Shown piece after piece: positions 19,462-28,670 of a DNA stretch of 64,000 nucleotides. The DNA is from Stagnimonas aquatica (lineage in GTDB: Bacteria; Pseudomonadota; Gammaproteobacteria; Nevskiales; Nevskiaceae): assembly GCF_003730135.1 (NCBI RefSeq), contig NZ_RJVO01000007.1, forward strand, positions 1-64,000, given 5' to 3'. A program made the position numbers and the translations under genes. Position 1 is the first letter of the stretch. Each line of letters starts with the position of its first letter. Under the pieces are notes generated by a model. That model had not been told where the DNA came from, made no database searches, and worked only from the letters and a program-made list of their open reading frames with translations.

Positions 19462-20247
19462 CTAGAGATGGTTGGTGACGAACTGCAGCATCTGGTCGGT
19501 GGTGGAGATCGCCTTGGAATTCATCTCGTAGGCGCGCTGGGTCTCGATCATGCTCACCAGCTCCTCCACCACATTGACGTTGCTGGCCTCCAGCGAGCCC
19601 TGGCTCAGCGCGCCGAAGCCGCTGCTGCCGGCGGTGCCGGTCTGCGGCGCGCCGCTGGCGGCGGTCTCCACATAGAGGTTTTCGCCGCGCGCCAAGAGGC
19701 CGGCGGGGTTGAGGAAGTCGGCGATCTGGATCTGCCCGACCTGGGTCGGCGCGGCCTGGCCGGCGAGCGTCGCGCTGACCGTGCCGTCGGCGCCGACGCT
19801 GACGCTCTGCGCGCCCTGCGGGATGGTGATCGACGGCTGCAAGCGGTAGCCGCCGCTGGTCACCAGCTCGCCGTCGGGGCTGAGCCGGAACGAGCCGTCG
19901 CGGGTGTAGGCGACGCTGCCGTCGGGCTGCTGGATCTGGAAGAAGCCACGGCCGTTGATGGCGAGATCCAGACTGTTGCCGGTCTGCTGGAGATTGCCCT
20001 GGGTGAAGTTCTTCTCGGTGGCGACCACCCGCACGCCGGTGCCGAGGGTGAGGCCGGTGGGCGCGACGCTGTCCTGCGTCACTGCCGAACCGGGCGCGGT
20101 GCGGGTCTGGTAGAGCAGGTCCTCGAACGCCGCCCGGCCTTTCTTGAAGCCGGTGGTGTTGACGTTGGCCAGATTGTTGGAGACCACGGCCATGCGCGTC
20201 TGCTGCGCATCGAGGCCGGTCTTGGCGATCCAGAGGGCGGGATTCAT
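19462..20247 (-). CDS. flgG: Flagellar distal rod protein FlgG
   Basis: Distal rod subunit of 261 residues. The N-terminus [21 protein letters not shown] is specific to FlgG rather than FlgF. The C-terminus [20 protein letters not shown] carries the axial-protein motif. The ATG at 20247 follows TAGGAG; the very long upstream frame is an artefact of GC-rich DNA. The usual upstream genes flgB-flgF are absent: flgG is directly divergent from flgA, 160 bases away. Confidence 0.95.
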   Translation of the reverse strand: MNPALWIAKTGLDAQQTRMAVVSNNLANVNTTGFKKGRAAFEDLLYQTRTAPGSAVTQDSVAPTGLTLGTGVRVVATEKNFTQGNLQQTGNSLDLAINGRGFFQIQQPDGSVAYTRDGSFRLSPDGELVTSGGYRLQPSITIPQGAQSVSVGADGTVSATLAGQAAPTQVGQIQIADFLNPAGLLARGENLYVETAASGAPQTGTAGSSGFGALSQGSLEASNVNVVEELVSMIETQRAYEMNSKAISTTDQMLQFVTNHL

Positions 20248-20357
20248 CGGGGCTCCTATCAACGGACGAAACGGGCGCGGGGCGCCGGGCAGGCGGCCTG
20301 CTCCAAGTTCCGGACCAGCCCCGGTGCCGGCACCGACGCAAACCCGGCGCCGGGCGC

Positions 20358-20373
20358 TGGCACGCGGACTGCA
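20358..20373 (+). promoter_or_regulatory. Putative sigma-54 promoter of flgA
   Basis: TGGCACG, four bases, then CTGCA: a -24/-12 element with the exact GG-to-GC spacing of sigma-54 promoters and one mismatch in TTGCA. It ends 34 bases before the flgA start. rpoN and fleQ are in the same window. Confidence 0.65.
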
Positions 20374-20407
20374 CGGTGGGCCTGCCGACCTCCCGCCACG
20401 GACCGCC

Positions 20408-21055
20408 ATGCGTCTGCTGCTCACCCTCTGCTGCTCCCTGCTTGTCGCTCCGCCGCTATGGGCGGCCGACGCGCTGGCGGCGGCACGCGCGGTGCTCAGC
20501 GAACGCTGGCCGGACGCCCAGATCGGCGCCCCCAGCGAAGCCCCGCCGGCCTGCGCCGGGACGGTCAGCGCCGAGGCGCCGGGCGCCCTGCGCGACGGCC
20601 GCGCCCAGCTACGGCTGCGCTGCGAGGCCAGCCCCGGCTGGACCCGCTTTCTCAGCCTGCCGGTGCAGCGCCCGGGCGAAGTGCTGGTGCTGCGCCGCGC
20701 ACTGGCGCGTGGCGAGCCGCTGAGCGCTGAACTGCTGAGCATCGAGCCGCGCGATCTCGCCCGCCTGCCCGGCGGCCTGCTCAGTCGTCCCGAGCAGGCC
20801 CAGGGCCAGCTGGCGCGTCGGGCCCTGGCGGCCGGCAGCCTGCTCAGCCAGGACATGCTGATGGCGCCGCTGGCGATCCGTCGGGGTGACAGCGTCACCC
20901 TGATCGGCATCGCCGCCGGCCTGGAAGTGCGCGCGGTCGGCGAGGCACTGGCCGATGCCGCCGAAGGCAGCCGCCTGAAGGTGCGCAACCGCGAATCCCG
21001 GCGGGTGGTGGAAGGCCTGGCGCGCAGCGGCGGCCGGGTGGAGATCGCACCGTGA
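20408..21055 (+). CDS. flgA: Flagellar P-ring assembly chaperone FlgA
   Basis: Periplasmic chaperone for assembly of the FlgI ring. The 215-residue precursor has a signal peptide ([17 protein letters not shown]). The C-terminal SAF-type domain (about 85-215) is recognisable by [33 protein letters not shown] and [18 protein letters not shown]. The ATG has no strong Shine-Dalgarno sequence but fits the signal peptide and a sigma-54-like promoter upstream. In relatives flgA lies divergent from flgB; here flgG takes that place. Confidence 0.9.
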   Translation: MRLLLTLCCSLLVAPPLWAADALAAARAVLSERWPDAQIGAPSEAPPACAGTVSAEAPGALRDGRAQLRLRCEASPGWTRFLSLPVQRPGEVLVLRRALARGEPLSAELLSIEPRDLARLPGGLLSRPEQAQGQLARRALAAGSLLSQDMLMAPLAIRRGDSVTLIGIAAGLEVRAVGEALADAAEGSRLKVRNRESRRVVEGLARSGGRVEIAP

Positions 21056-21158
21056 GTACCACCTGCCATCCGCAGGCGAAACCGGCCCTGATCTGCGCCG
21101 GCGTCAAAATCCGCACACCCCGCCTGCCGGCGTCGCGACATTTTTTTGTCGCCGGCCC

Positions 21159-21185
21159 TCAAGTTTCGATTTTTGCCGCCGATAG
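21159..21185 (+). promoter_or_regulatory. Sigma-28 (FliA) promoter of flgM
   Basis: TCAAGTTT, eleven bases, GCCGATAG. The consensus is TAAAGTTT-N11-GCCGATAA, so there is one mismatch in each half and exact spacing. It lies 42 bases before the flgM start and would drive flgM, flgN and the ycgR-like gene. Confidence 0.85.
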
Positions 21186-21227
21186 CCGGCTCAACGGCCC
21201 AGTCCGGGTCCTGATGGGAGTCAAGCC

Positions 21228-21533
21228 ATGAGCCAGCGCATCGACGGCACCGCCACCAGCACCGTGGCCGATCTGTACCGGACGACCGCGCGGACTGCGG
21301 CCGGCTCGTCGTCCTCCACTCCGGTAGCGGCGGTTGCCGCCGCCGACACCGTCCGCCTGACCGGTGACGCCGTGAACCTGCATCAGCTCGACAAGACGCT
21401 GGCCAGCATTCCGGTGGTCGACCATGGGCGCGTGGCCGCAATCAAGCAGGCGCTGTCGGAGGGTCGCTATAGCGTGGACCCCGCCGCCATCGCCGACCGG
21501 CTCAGCCACTTCGAGTGGCAGCTGGACAGCTAG
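21228..21533 (+). CDS. flgM: Anti-sigma-28 factor FlgM
   Basis: Binds FliA until the hook is finished, then is exported. The 101-residue protein has a Ser/Thr/Ala-rich disordered N-terminus and the conserved C-terminal sigma-binding helices ([30 protein letters not shown]). It lies immediately behind a near-consensus sigma-28 promoter, giving the usual negative feedback. flgN follows 13 bases later. Confidence 0.93.
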   Translation: MSQRIDGTATSTVADLYRTTARTAAGSSSSTPVAAVAAADTVRLTGDAVNLHQLDKTLASIPVVDHGRVAAIKQALSEGRYSVDPAAIADRLSHFEWQLDS

Positions 21534-21546
21534 CAAGCACGGACGA

Positions 21547-22008
21547 ATGAGCGACCACAGCGATGCCACCCCCAGTACCAATGTGCCCTCGCTGCTCGAC
21601 GCGCAGATCGACTGCGCGCGACAACTGCAGGACATCCTCGATGCCGAAACCCAGGCGCTGCTGGCCGCCGATCTGAATGCGCTGGCCGAGCTGGTGCAGC
21701 GCAAGCAACAAGCGGCCGAAACCCTGGAGCAGCTGAGCCGCTCGCTCGCCGAGGCCACCGGCGGCGCGCCGGCCGAGCGCATCCCCAATCTCGGCGAGCA
21801 GGCCAGCAGCCGCTGGCAGACCCTGCGCGAAACCGCCGAGCTGCTGCGCAAGGTGAATCTCCACAACGGCGCCCTGCTCAGCGAGCGCCAGACCCGGCTG
21901 CGCTGGATCGCCGAACAGGCCGGCCTGGAACCGACCCCGACACTCTATGGCCCGGGCACCCAGGCGGCGCGGCCTGCCGGGCTTGGCCGGCATCTGGCGC
22001 AGGCATGA
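21547..22008 (+). CDS. flgN: Flagellar export chaperone FlgN
   Basis: Cytoplasmic chaperone for the hook-filament junction proteins FlgK and FlgL. The 153-residue helical protein contains LLDAQIDCARQLQDILDAET and LNALAELVQRKQQAAETLEQL, as in FlgN. It is cotranscribed with flgM and its stop overlaps the start of the PilZ gene (ATGA). Its clients flgK and flgL are not found near flgJ in this window, so they must be elsewhere if the flagellum is functional. Confidence 0.88.
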   Translation: MSDHSDATPSTNVPSLLDAQIDCARQLQDILDAETQALLAADLNALAELVQRKQQAAETLEQLSRSLAEATGGAPAERIPNLGEQASSRWQTLRETAELLRKVNLHNGALLSERQTRLRWIAEQAGLEPTPTLYGPGTQAARPAGLGRHLAQA

Positions 22009-22757
22009 GCCTCGCCGCCAACACCGCCGGCGCCAACGCCATCGGAACACTCAACCCGGCGCCAACGGCGCGCTGGCTGGAAGGGCCGTCCGAGCTGGCG
22101 CCCCTGTTGCTGCGGGCCGGCGAGCTGCGACCGCTTCTGGCTGTCGGTGCCGCCGGCGGCGGCGCGCGCAACTCGCTGCTGCTGCAGGTCGATCTGATCG
22201 AGCAGATGCTGCTGATCGACCCGCCGCAACCGCCGCTGCTGGAACCGCTGCCATCGCGGCTGGCGCTGTCGACCCGGATCGACGGTGGCGCCCTCGATTT
22301 CGCCGCCGATCTGGTCGGGCACTGCCAGTTCGAGTCCGAGCCGGCGCTGCGTCTGCACTGGCCGTCCCGCGCGCGCTATCTGCAGCGCCGCAGCGCCTAC
22401 CGTCTGGACGTGCCGCGCGACATCCCCGCGCCGGCAGTGCGCTTCGAGACCGAATCGCTGCGTTTCACCGGCACCCTGGTGGACCTCTCCCGCCAGGGCG
22501 CAGGTGCTCTGGTTCCGAGTTCGGCCCCGGTGCGGGAAGGCAGTCTCTTGCAGTGCAGCCTTCGGATCGCCGAGCTGGAAATCCACGCCGAGGTCGAGGT
22601 GCGTTCGCGGCTGAATCGCCTGGACCGCGCCCGCATGGGCCTGCGCTTCGCGCGCCTCTCGGCCGTGTCGGCGGAGCGGCTGTCGGCGGCGGTAGCCCGC
22701 CTGGAACGCCTGCAACTGCGCCGCGCCGCCGAGCGCCGCACCCGGCTCGGGTTCTAG
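22005..22757 (+). CDS. YcgR-like flagellar brake protein with PilZ domain
   Basis: A 250-residue protein with a YcgR-type N-terminal domain (about 25-115) and a C-terminal PilZ domain (about 120-240). The cyclic di-GMP signature is complete: RRSAYR (RxxxR) near 125 and DLSRQGAG (DxSxxG) near 160. YcgR proteins slow the motor when cyclic di-GMP is high. It overlaps flgN by 4 bases and falls under the same sigma-28 promoter, so the brake is made late, together with the filament. Confidence 0.87.
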   Translation: MSLAANTAGANAIGTLNPAPTARWLEGPSELAPLLLRAGELRPLLAVGAAGGGARNSLLLQVDLIEQMLLIDPPQPPLLEPLPSRLALSTRIDGGALDFAADLVGHCQFESEPALRLHWPSRARYLQRRSAYRLDVPRDIPAPAVRFETESLRFTGTLVDLSRQGAGALVPSSAPVREGSLLQCSLRIAELEIHAEVEVRSRLNRLDRARMGLRFARLSAVSAERLSAAVARLERLQLRRAAERRTRLGF

Positions 22758-22823
22758 GGCCTGTTGCCTGACGCGCTTTTGACCGGCAACGCAGCGACGT
22801 TCTAGTTGGTGACAGGCCCTAGC
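22754..22823. repeat. 70-bp element bounded by 11-bp inverted repeats
   Basis: CTAGGGCCTGT at the left and its exact complement ACAGGCCCTAG at the right frame about 48 bases. The left arm includes the stop codon of the ycgR-like gene. It may be a terminator-like structure or a small mobile palindromic element. The rest of the gap to ald shows nothing else. Confidence 0.55.
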
Positions 22824-22959
22824 GCCTGTCACCCGGACCGCCCTCCCCGCCTGCCTGGGAGAGCGTTCTGCCAGCTCAGACCTACACCCTGCTGCACCGC
22901 AGCCTAGCCGCCCCAGCGAGAGGGCCCGCGTGGCCGGCTGACTGTGTCCCGACCGGGCC

Positions 22960-24078
22960 TCAGGCCTTGAGCGCTTCCAGGGCCGGCTGGTAGTCGTAGC
23001 CCAGCACTTCGGCCACCGCCTTGTAGGTCACCCGCCCCTCGTGGACGTTCAAGCCCTCGCGCAGGTTGGCGTCGTCGATCAGCGCCTTTCGATAGCCCTT
23101 GTTGGCGAGCGCAATCGCATACGGCAGGGTGGCGTTGGTGAGCGCGAAGGTGGAGGTGCGCGCGACACCGCCGGGCATGTTGGCGACGCAGTAGTGGACG
23201 ATGTCCTCTTCCACATAGGTCGGGTTCTGGTGGGTGGTGGCGCGCGAGGTCTCGAAGCAGCCGCCCTGGTCGATGGCGACATCGACGATCACCGTGCCCG
23301 GCTTCATGTGCCGCAGCATGGCGCGGGTCACCAGCTTGGGCGCCGCCGCGCCCGGCACCAGCACCGCGCCGATCACCAGATCGGCATCGGCGAGGCAGGT
23401 TTCCAGCGCATCGGCGGTGGAGTAGAGCGTCTTCAGGCGGCCCTCGAACACCGTGTCCAGCCAGCCCAGGCGCGGCAGCGAGCGGTCGAGAATGGTCACC
23501 TTCGCACCCATGCCCACCGCCACCCGCGCGGCGTTGTAGCCGACCACGCCGCCGCCGATCACCACCACATTAGCGGGCTCGACTCCGGGCACGCCGCCCA
23601 TCAGCACGCCGTTGCCGCCCTGGGCTTTCTCCATGGCGTGGGCGCCGGCCTGGATCGACATGCGCCCGGCTACCTCGCTCATCGGCGCCAGCAACGGCAG
23701 CCCGCCACGGCCGTCGGTGACCGTCTCGTAGGCGATGGCGATGCAGCCGGAGTCGACCAGACCCTGGGTCTGCTTCGGGTCCGGCGCCAGATGCAGATAG
23801 GTGAACAGCACCTGGCCCTTGCGCAGCATCTGGCATTCCACCGGCTGCGGCTCCTTGACCTTGATGACCATCTCGGCGCGGGCAAATAGCTCGACGGCGG
23901 TTTCGACGATCTCCGCACCCGCCGCGACATAGGCCGCATCGGCCAGGCCGATGCCCAGGCCCGCGCCCTTCTGGATGAGGATCTCGTGGCCGTGGCTCCG
24001 CAGTTCGCGGACGCCGGCCGGCGTCAGGCCGACGCGATACTCGTGGTTCTTGATCTCTTTGGGGGTTCCGATGCGCAT
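22960..24078 (-). CDS. ald: Alanine dehydrogenase
   Basis: NAD-dependent interconversion of L-alanine and pyruvate plus ammonia. The 372-residue protein starts [20 protein letters not shown]. It has the substrate-binding KVKEPQ, the catalytic-region histidine in [10 protein letters not shown], the Rossmann motif [16 protein letters not shown] and [18 protein letters not shown]. The ATG at 24078 is canonical; an upstream frame extension was rejected. It is transcribed alone. Confidence 0.96.
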   Translation of the reverse strand: MRIGTPKEIKNHEYRVGLTPAGVRELRSHGHEILIQKGAGLGIGLADAAYVAAGAEIVETAVELFARAEMVIKVKEPQPVECQMLRKGQVLFTYLHLAPDPKQTQGLVDSGCIAIAYETVTDGRGGLPLLAPMSEVAGRMSIQAGAHAMEKAQGGNGVLMGGVPGVEPANVVVIGGGVVGYNAARVAVGMGAKVTILDRSLPRLGWLDTVFEGRLKTLYSTADALETCLADADLVIGAVLVPGAAAPKLVTRAMLRHMKPGTVIVDVAIDQGGCFETSRATTHQNPTYVEEDIVHYCVANMPGGVARTSTFALTNATLPYAIALANKGYRKALIDDANLREGLNVHEGRVTYKAVAEVLGYDYQPALEALKA

Positions 24079-24172
24079 GGTGTGACTCGATGGAGGAGGC
24101 CAGGAGGCCGATGCCTGGCAGTTTATTCCCTGGCTGGCTAACCTGCCCGACCCGTCATCTTTATCGTTAGCA

Positions 24173-24517
24173 ATGTCCAAGCCCAGACTCACCGCGCTGC
24201 CCGCCGTCCTGTTCCTGGTTGGTCTGGGACTGAGCCTGCACTACGGCCATGCCTGGTGGCGCATGCCGGTTTACAGCGAGGAGGACATTGCCGCTTCGGT
24301 GGAGTTGAATCTGGCCATGGATCTGCAACGGCAAGGCGGCAGTACGCGGCAGGACTCCGCATCGCTGGAGACTACGCGCCACCAAGTTGATCAGGAAGTG
24401 CGCGCCGCCATCGCCAGGGATCGTGAAGACATCCTGCGTGGCCTCGCCGCCGGAACAACAGCGCTGTTGCTATCGCTGTGCCATATGCTGTGGCTGCGAC
24501 GTCTGGCAGGGCGCTGA
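24173..24517 (+). CDS. Small membrane protein, function unknown
   Basis: A 114-residue hypothetical protein with two predicted membrane helices, about 8-24 (LPAVLFLVGLGLSLHYG) and 90-106 (AAGTTALLLSLCHMLWL). A charged stretch between them (35-85) probably faces the periplasm. I recognise no family. The ATG lacks a clear ribosome binding site. It is divergent from ald and convergent with the Ig-like lipoprotein gene. Confidence 0.5.
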   Translation: MSKPRLTALPAVLFLVGLGLSLHYGHAWWRMPVYSEEDIAASVELNLAMDLQRQGGSTRQDSASLETTRHQVDQEVRAAIARDREDILRGLAAGTTALLLSLCHMLWLRRLAGR

Positions 24518-24628
24518 GCAACTGCGGCGAACACCCTGACCAGACCTTAGGCCCCGTGCATTTTCAATGCACAGCTATCGACTTGCGTCACCCGTGCGGC
24601 TACCCCAATCGGGAATATCCATCAACGC

Positions 24629-26551
24629 TCACTTGGGATCGAAAGTAGCGCAGTCGGCCGTCGCCCCATACGGGCTATTCGGGTCGAGGAACGGAGCGTC
24701 CACGTCCGCGATCCGCAGCAGAATGTCGCGGGTTTCCGTGGTGTCGGTACCGGCGACAGTGGCAACGCCCGTGATCCTCACTTTGACAAAGGAGCCGTAG
24801 TCCTTCGGATAGGTCAGGAAGAACTGACCGGCACCGTCCTCGTCAATACTGATTGTCGTGGGCACCGAAGAAACCTGGCCTGGGTCGATCTGACCATTGC
24901 CGTTCGTGTCTTCCGAACCTTCCAGAATGCTGTTGAGATCAACATCCTCATTGGGGCAGCCGTCAACCTTTACGCCATTGATCTCAGAAACGGTGGCGCC
25001 GCGTATTCCCTTGAAGAAGGAAATCGACCTGACGCTCAGCGTGAACTTTGCATCAGGCACCGGATTTCCGGCCGAATCAGCGATCAAAACAGTGAAGGGC
25101 AACTGGTAGGTGGAGGTGTCTTTGATCACGACGTCGGCGCCCGTACCGATCGTGATGCCAACCGCGCGTCCGCCCACCGTGATCTGCGCCGTGTTCTGAA
25201 CAGAGGTCCCGCGAATCTTGCCGGAGACAACCACGGAGTGAGTGCCGCTCGACTGCGAGCTGGACGTATACGTGACCTTTGCCAAACCCTGGCTATCCGT
25301 CACCGCCGTCGCGGACGAAATCACTCCGCTACTAGAATCTGAAAGTGAAAACTCCACGATCGCGTTCTTGACAAGGTTCTTGTCCTTGTCACGAACCACG
25401 GCGGAGATCTCGCTACTCTGATTGGTCGCGATCACCGCAGGACTAGCCTGCACTTCGATCAAAGTGGGGTCCACGGCGACAAACTCCAACTGGATCGTCG
25501 CGGTCGGCTTGCTCAGCATCTCGCTGCTAGCGACGATGGTTGAAACGCCTGCCTGGGTCGAGCTGATCGACACCGTGGCGAGTCCCCCCGTCGTGGTCTT
25601 CGAGGTACCGATGCTGCCCCGCGTCGCGGCGAAGTTCACCACGGTCCCGTCGGGGACCGGATTCCCGCCCTGGAACCAACGCGTCGTAATTTCTTCGCTG
25701 GTTCCGATATCGACTTCGGCATCGGACTCGTCGAAGTTCACGGACGAGCCCGGCGCCGCAGCGGCGAGCTTGAAGCTATCCGTCGAAACATTGATCTTCT
25801 TCGAAACGCTTTGCCCCAACGCCGTGACAGTCAACGTCGTCAAAGCTTTCTTTGCCTTGAGCTTGATCTGTACCTGTCCGGACAAATCCGTCTCCGGAGA
25901 GACCAGAGTGACCGTGTTCTCATCGTCAGTGCTGGCGGTAACCGCCGCGCCGACAATCGCTCCTCCCTGAGAGTCGGCGAGCAAGGCCGTGTAGAGAGTC
26001 TCGACATCAAATTGGGTGTTGCCGACACCGGAAATTCCCACGGTTGTGCCAACAACTTGAATCGGCACAACCGCCGAAACCAGACTACTGCCCGTGCCGG
26101 TGCTCGCTGTGACACTGATCGTGCGATTCTGCGGGTCGCCGCCGGTGGTCAGGGTCGCCTTGACCCGGCCATTGGCGTCGGAAATAGCCGGATTAACAAC
26201 ATTGATTTCGGCCGAGTCTGGAGTAGAAAACCGAACGGTCGCACCCGGAACAACGTTGTTGCTGGAATCCTTGAGGATCGCCGTCAACGTGACTCCGTCG
26301 GCAATCGCCGATGCGCTGGATGACAGTTGCGGGGCGCTGGCCAGCAGCGTCAGCTTGGCAACCGTGACCGTGGTCCCACCGGAACTGGTACCGCCAGAAC
26401 TAGTACCGCCAGAGCTGGTACCACCGGAACTGGTCCCACCAGAACTACTGCCGCCAGCGCCGTCGGAAAACCCACCCCCGCCACCGCAAGCCGAAATAAG
26501 CAGTGCGCACAGACCTGCAATCGCCGCGTTCCCCAATCCGAGCTTGCCCAT
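24629..26551 (-). CDS. Surface lipoprotein with invasin-type Ig-like domains
   Basis: A 640-residue lipoprotein with lipobox LLISACGGG, followed by five SSGGT repeats (15-bp units in the DNA). About five bacterial Ig-like (Big_1-type) modules follow, recognisable by recurring LxDxxGNxVPGAxVxFS and DxxGxAxVTxxS patterns. The last part has a calcium-site-like segment (NGNGQIDPGQV). Such proteins are usually surface adhesins or stalk components. Base composition is visibly less GC-rich and codon use more relaxed than in the neighbours, which suggests acquisition by transfer. GGGAG precedes the ATG. Confidence 0.75.
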   Translation of the reverse strand: MGKLGLGNAAIAGLCALLISACGGGGGFSDGAGGSSSGGTSSGGTSSGGTSSGGTSSGGTTVTVAKLTLLASAPQLSSSASAIADGVTLTAILKDSSNNVVPGATVRFSTPDSAEINVVNPAISDANGRVKATLTTGGDPQNRTISVTASTGTGSSLVSAVVPIQVVGTTVGISGVGNTQFDVETLYTALLADSQGGAIVGAAVTASTDDENTVTLVSPETDLSGQVQIKLKAKKALTTLTVTALGQSVSKKINVSTDSFKLAAAAPGSSVNFDESDAEVDIGTSEEITTRWFQGGNPVPDGTVVNFAATRGSIGTSKTTTGGLATVSISSTQAGVSTIVASSEMLSKPTATIQLEFVAVDPTLIEVQASPAVIATNQSSEISAVVRDKDKNLVKNAIVEFSLSDSSSGVISSATAVTDSQGLAKVTYTSSSQSSGTHSVVVSGKIRGTSVQNTAQITVGGRAVGITIGTGADVVIKDTSTYQLPFTVLIADSAGNPVPDAKFTLSVRSISFFKGIRGATVSEINGVKVDGCPNEDVDLNSILEGSEDTNGNGQIDPGQVSSVPTTISIDEDGAGQFFLTYPKDYGSFVKVRITGVATVAGTDTTETRDILLRIADVDAPFLDPNSPYGATADCATFDPK

Positions 26552-26775
26552 GGCACTCCCTTACTCGCCGCCGCTGCGGCGTGGCTGATATCGTTTTGAT
26601 GCTAACCGGGAAAATCAATTGAAACAAGCAAATCCGCTTCAAACTCCAAGCAATTTCGCAAGTTTCCCAGACGCCAGATTCGAAGCTTTGAGCGGGCGGC
26701 GGCGAGACCGCACCGAGAGCTTGGTTGGCTTGGCCGATCAGGCCCACCGCCCGCGTTGCCTGGCAAGGCGCCGAC

Positions 26776-27582
26776 TCAACGCCCGGTAAGACCAGGCGCG
26801 CGTTTGCTCAGGAACGCATCGACGGCCTCGCGATGGTCCTGCGCTTCGTGCGCCAGCGCCTGGTAGGCAGAAGATAGTTCCAGTACGTCGGCGAGCCGCT
26901 GGTGCTGGGCTTCGCGCAGCAGACGCTTGGCCAGCCGCGCCGCCTGTGCCGGCTTGGCGGCGATCTTGTCCGCCAGCGCGGCGGCGGCCGGCAGCAGCTC
27001 GCCATCCGCCACCAGCCGCGAGACCAGCCCGCAGGCCAGCGCGTCCGGGGCGTCGAGGGCCTCGCCGGTGAGGATCATCTCCGAGGCCTTGGACCAGCCC
27101 ACCGCGCGCGGCAAGATCCAGGCACCGCCGTCGCCGGGAATCAGGCCCAGGTTGATGAAGGTGGAGGCAAAGCGCGCTGATTCGGCGGCGATGCGGATGT
27201 CGGCCAAGGCCGCCAGATCGCAGCCCAGGCCGATGGCCGGGCCGTTCACCGCCGCGATCACCGGCAGCTCGCAGTCCCAGAGCGCACGGATCATCCGCTG
27301 CACGCCGCGACGGTAGTTGTCGCGGGTGGCGGCCGGGCTGTCCATCGGGCCGATGCCGCGACGCTCGCGCAGCGCCTTGATGTCGCCACCCGCGCAGAAC
27401 GCCGTGCCGGCGCCGGTGAGGATCAGGCAGCGCGCCTCGGCGCGTTCGGCCGCAGCTTCCAGCGCCGCAGCGAACTGCTGGCAATCCTCCAGGCTGGCGA
27501 TGGCGTTGCGGGTTTCGGGGCGCTCGAAGCGCAGCGTCGCCACCCCGGCGCGCCAGGTGGTGCTGACAAAGGGGCTTGGCAT
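26776..27582 (-). CDS. Enoyl-CoA hydratase/isomerase family protein
   Basis: Crotonase-fold enzyme of 268 residues acting on acyl-CoA esters. The oxyanion-hole motifs are FCAGGDIKAL and AAVNGPAIGLGCDLAALADIRIA. The usual hydratase glutamates are not both evident: the second site reads LIPGDGGAWILPRAVG. Isomerase, hydratase or another crotonase reaction are all possible. It stands alone between the Ig-like lipoprotein and the phosphoesterase. Confidence 0.85.
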   Translation of the reverse strand: MPSPFVSTTWRAGVATLRFERPETRNAIASLEDCQQFAAALEAAAERAEARCLILTGAGTAFCAGGDIKALRERRGIGPMDSPAATRDNYRRGVQRMIRALWDCELPVIAAVNGPAIGLGCDLAALADIRIAAESARFASTFINLGLIPGDGGAWILPRAVGWSKASEMILTGEALDAPDALACGLVSRLVADGELLPAAAALADKIAAKPAQAARLAKRLLREAQHQRLADVLELSSAYQALAHEAQDHREAVDAFLSKRAPGLTGR

Positions 27583-27661
27583 GGACGGCTTCGGCGACGG
27601 TGGCGATGGGCGCCCAGTCTAAGAAAAGTTCCGGCTGACCGAGAGCATGCGGCCCCAGACT

Positions 27662-28468
27662 TCAGGCCAGCACCCGCATGCGCCGTGGCGGCGCCACCTC
27701 GACGGCATTGGCATTGGTCTGCCAGTAGCGGCGACTGAGCGGCTCGGTGAGGGTCAGGCGCCCGCCGGCGAGATAGACGCCGGTGTCGAGAAACAGGCGT
27801 TTGCCGGCGATCCGTGGCTTGGCCGCCAGCATCGGTGTGTGACCGCTGACCAGCAGTTGCACGCCTTCCACCTGCAAGCGCGCCGACAGGCCGGAAGGCC
27901 GCCGGCCGCTGCTCAGCGCCTGGCCCAGCTGCATGGCGGCGCTGCGCCCCCAGAGCAGATGGCTGGCGAGGGTGTCACCGTCGTTGTCGAAAGCCGCGCC
28001 GACGCCGAAGCGGGCGCGTTCCAGCGCCGCCCAGGTCTTGCCCAGCGGCAGATCGGCATGAATCAGGCCGATGGGCTCGCCCTCCGGCTGCGCGACCTCG
28101 ATCGCCAGCGGCATCCGCATGGCAATACGTACCAACTGCTTGCGCTGCTCGGCCGGCAGGCGGAAGAACCAGGTGGAATCGCGCACCGACCAACGCTTGC
28201 GGGTGGTCTCGTCGCGAGCGCTGCCGGCGACGATCAGCATCGCCTCGTGATTGCCCATCACCGCATGAAACCAGGGCGCGTCGTCGAGGATCCGCAAAAG
28301 ACGCTCGCTGTCCGGGCCGCGATCCACCAGATCGCCGGTGCAGAACAGACGGTCGCAGCGGTCGTCGAAGTGCACCGCATCCAGCAGCTTCCACAGCGCT
28401 TCGCCGTGACCGTGGATGTCGCCGACGTAGTAGTCGCGCCCCTCGGTGTTGGCCGGCAGCTTCAGCAT
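27662..28468 (-). CDS. Metallophosphoesterase (calcineurin-like)
   Basis: A 268-residue cytoplasmic protein with the full metallophosphoesterase signature: GDIHGH near 18, GDLVDRG near 46, GNHEAM near 72 and a C-terminal SGHTPM. It resembles ApaH/PrpA-type phosphatases, but the substrate (protein phosphate, dinucleoside polyphosphate or other) is undecided. Transcribed alone. Confidence 0.85.
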   Translation of the reverse strand: MLKLPANTEGRDYYVGDIHGHGEALWKLLDAVHFDDRCDRLFCTGDLVDRGPDSERLLRILDDAPWFHAVMGNHEAMLIVAGSARDETTRKRWSVRDSTWFFRLPAEQRKQLVRIAMRMPLAIEVAQPEGEPIGLIHADLPLGKTWAALERARFGVGAAFDNDGDTLASHLLWGRSAAMQLGQALSSGRRPSGLSARLQVEGVQLLVSGHTPMLAAKPRIAGKRLFLDTGVYLAGGRLTLTEPLSRRYWQTNANAVEVAPPRRMRVLA

Positions 28469-28622
28469 GGCTGGGCCATCTGGCCCTGGTAAGCGCTCAT
28501 CCGTCCCCGTTGCGGCTGCCTGGTTTTCGCGACGCGCGGCCTGGCACTTTGCCGATGACCACGCGCCTTCGGGAGGAATTGTAGACGCGCCCCCGGCCCG
28601 GGGAGAGGTCGCCCAGTCGCCT

Positions 28623-28670
28623 GCGGCAGATCTGGCGGCAGATCTAGCGGCGGATCTAGCGGCGGATCCA
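28623..28670. repeat. Four tandem 12-bp repeats at the end of the nitroreductase gene
   Basis: Four units of the type GCGGCRGATCTR lie head to tail. The last unit and part of the third encode the final codons and stop of the nitroreductase gene. On the minus strand the repeats give TAG in every second unit in frame, so slippage would change downstream sequence but hardly the protein. Confidence 0.7.

Noticed and set aside
19462-20247. This gene as flgF or a flgF/flgG fusion
   Set aside because: The N-terminus [13 protein letters not shown] and full-length motifs are those of FlgG throughout.
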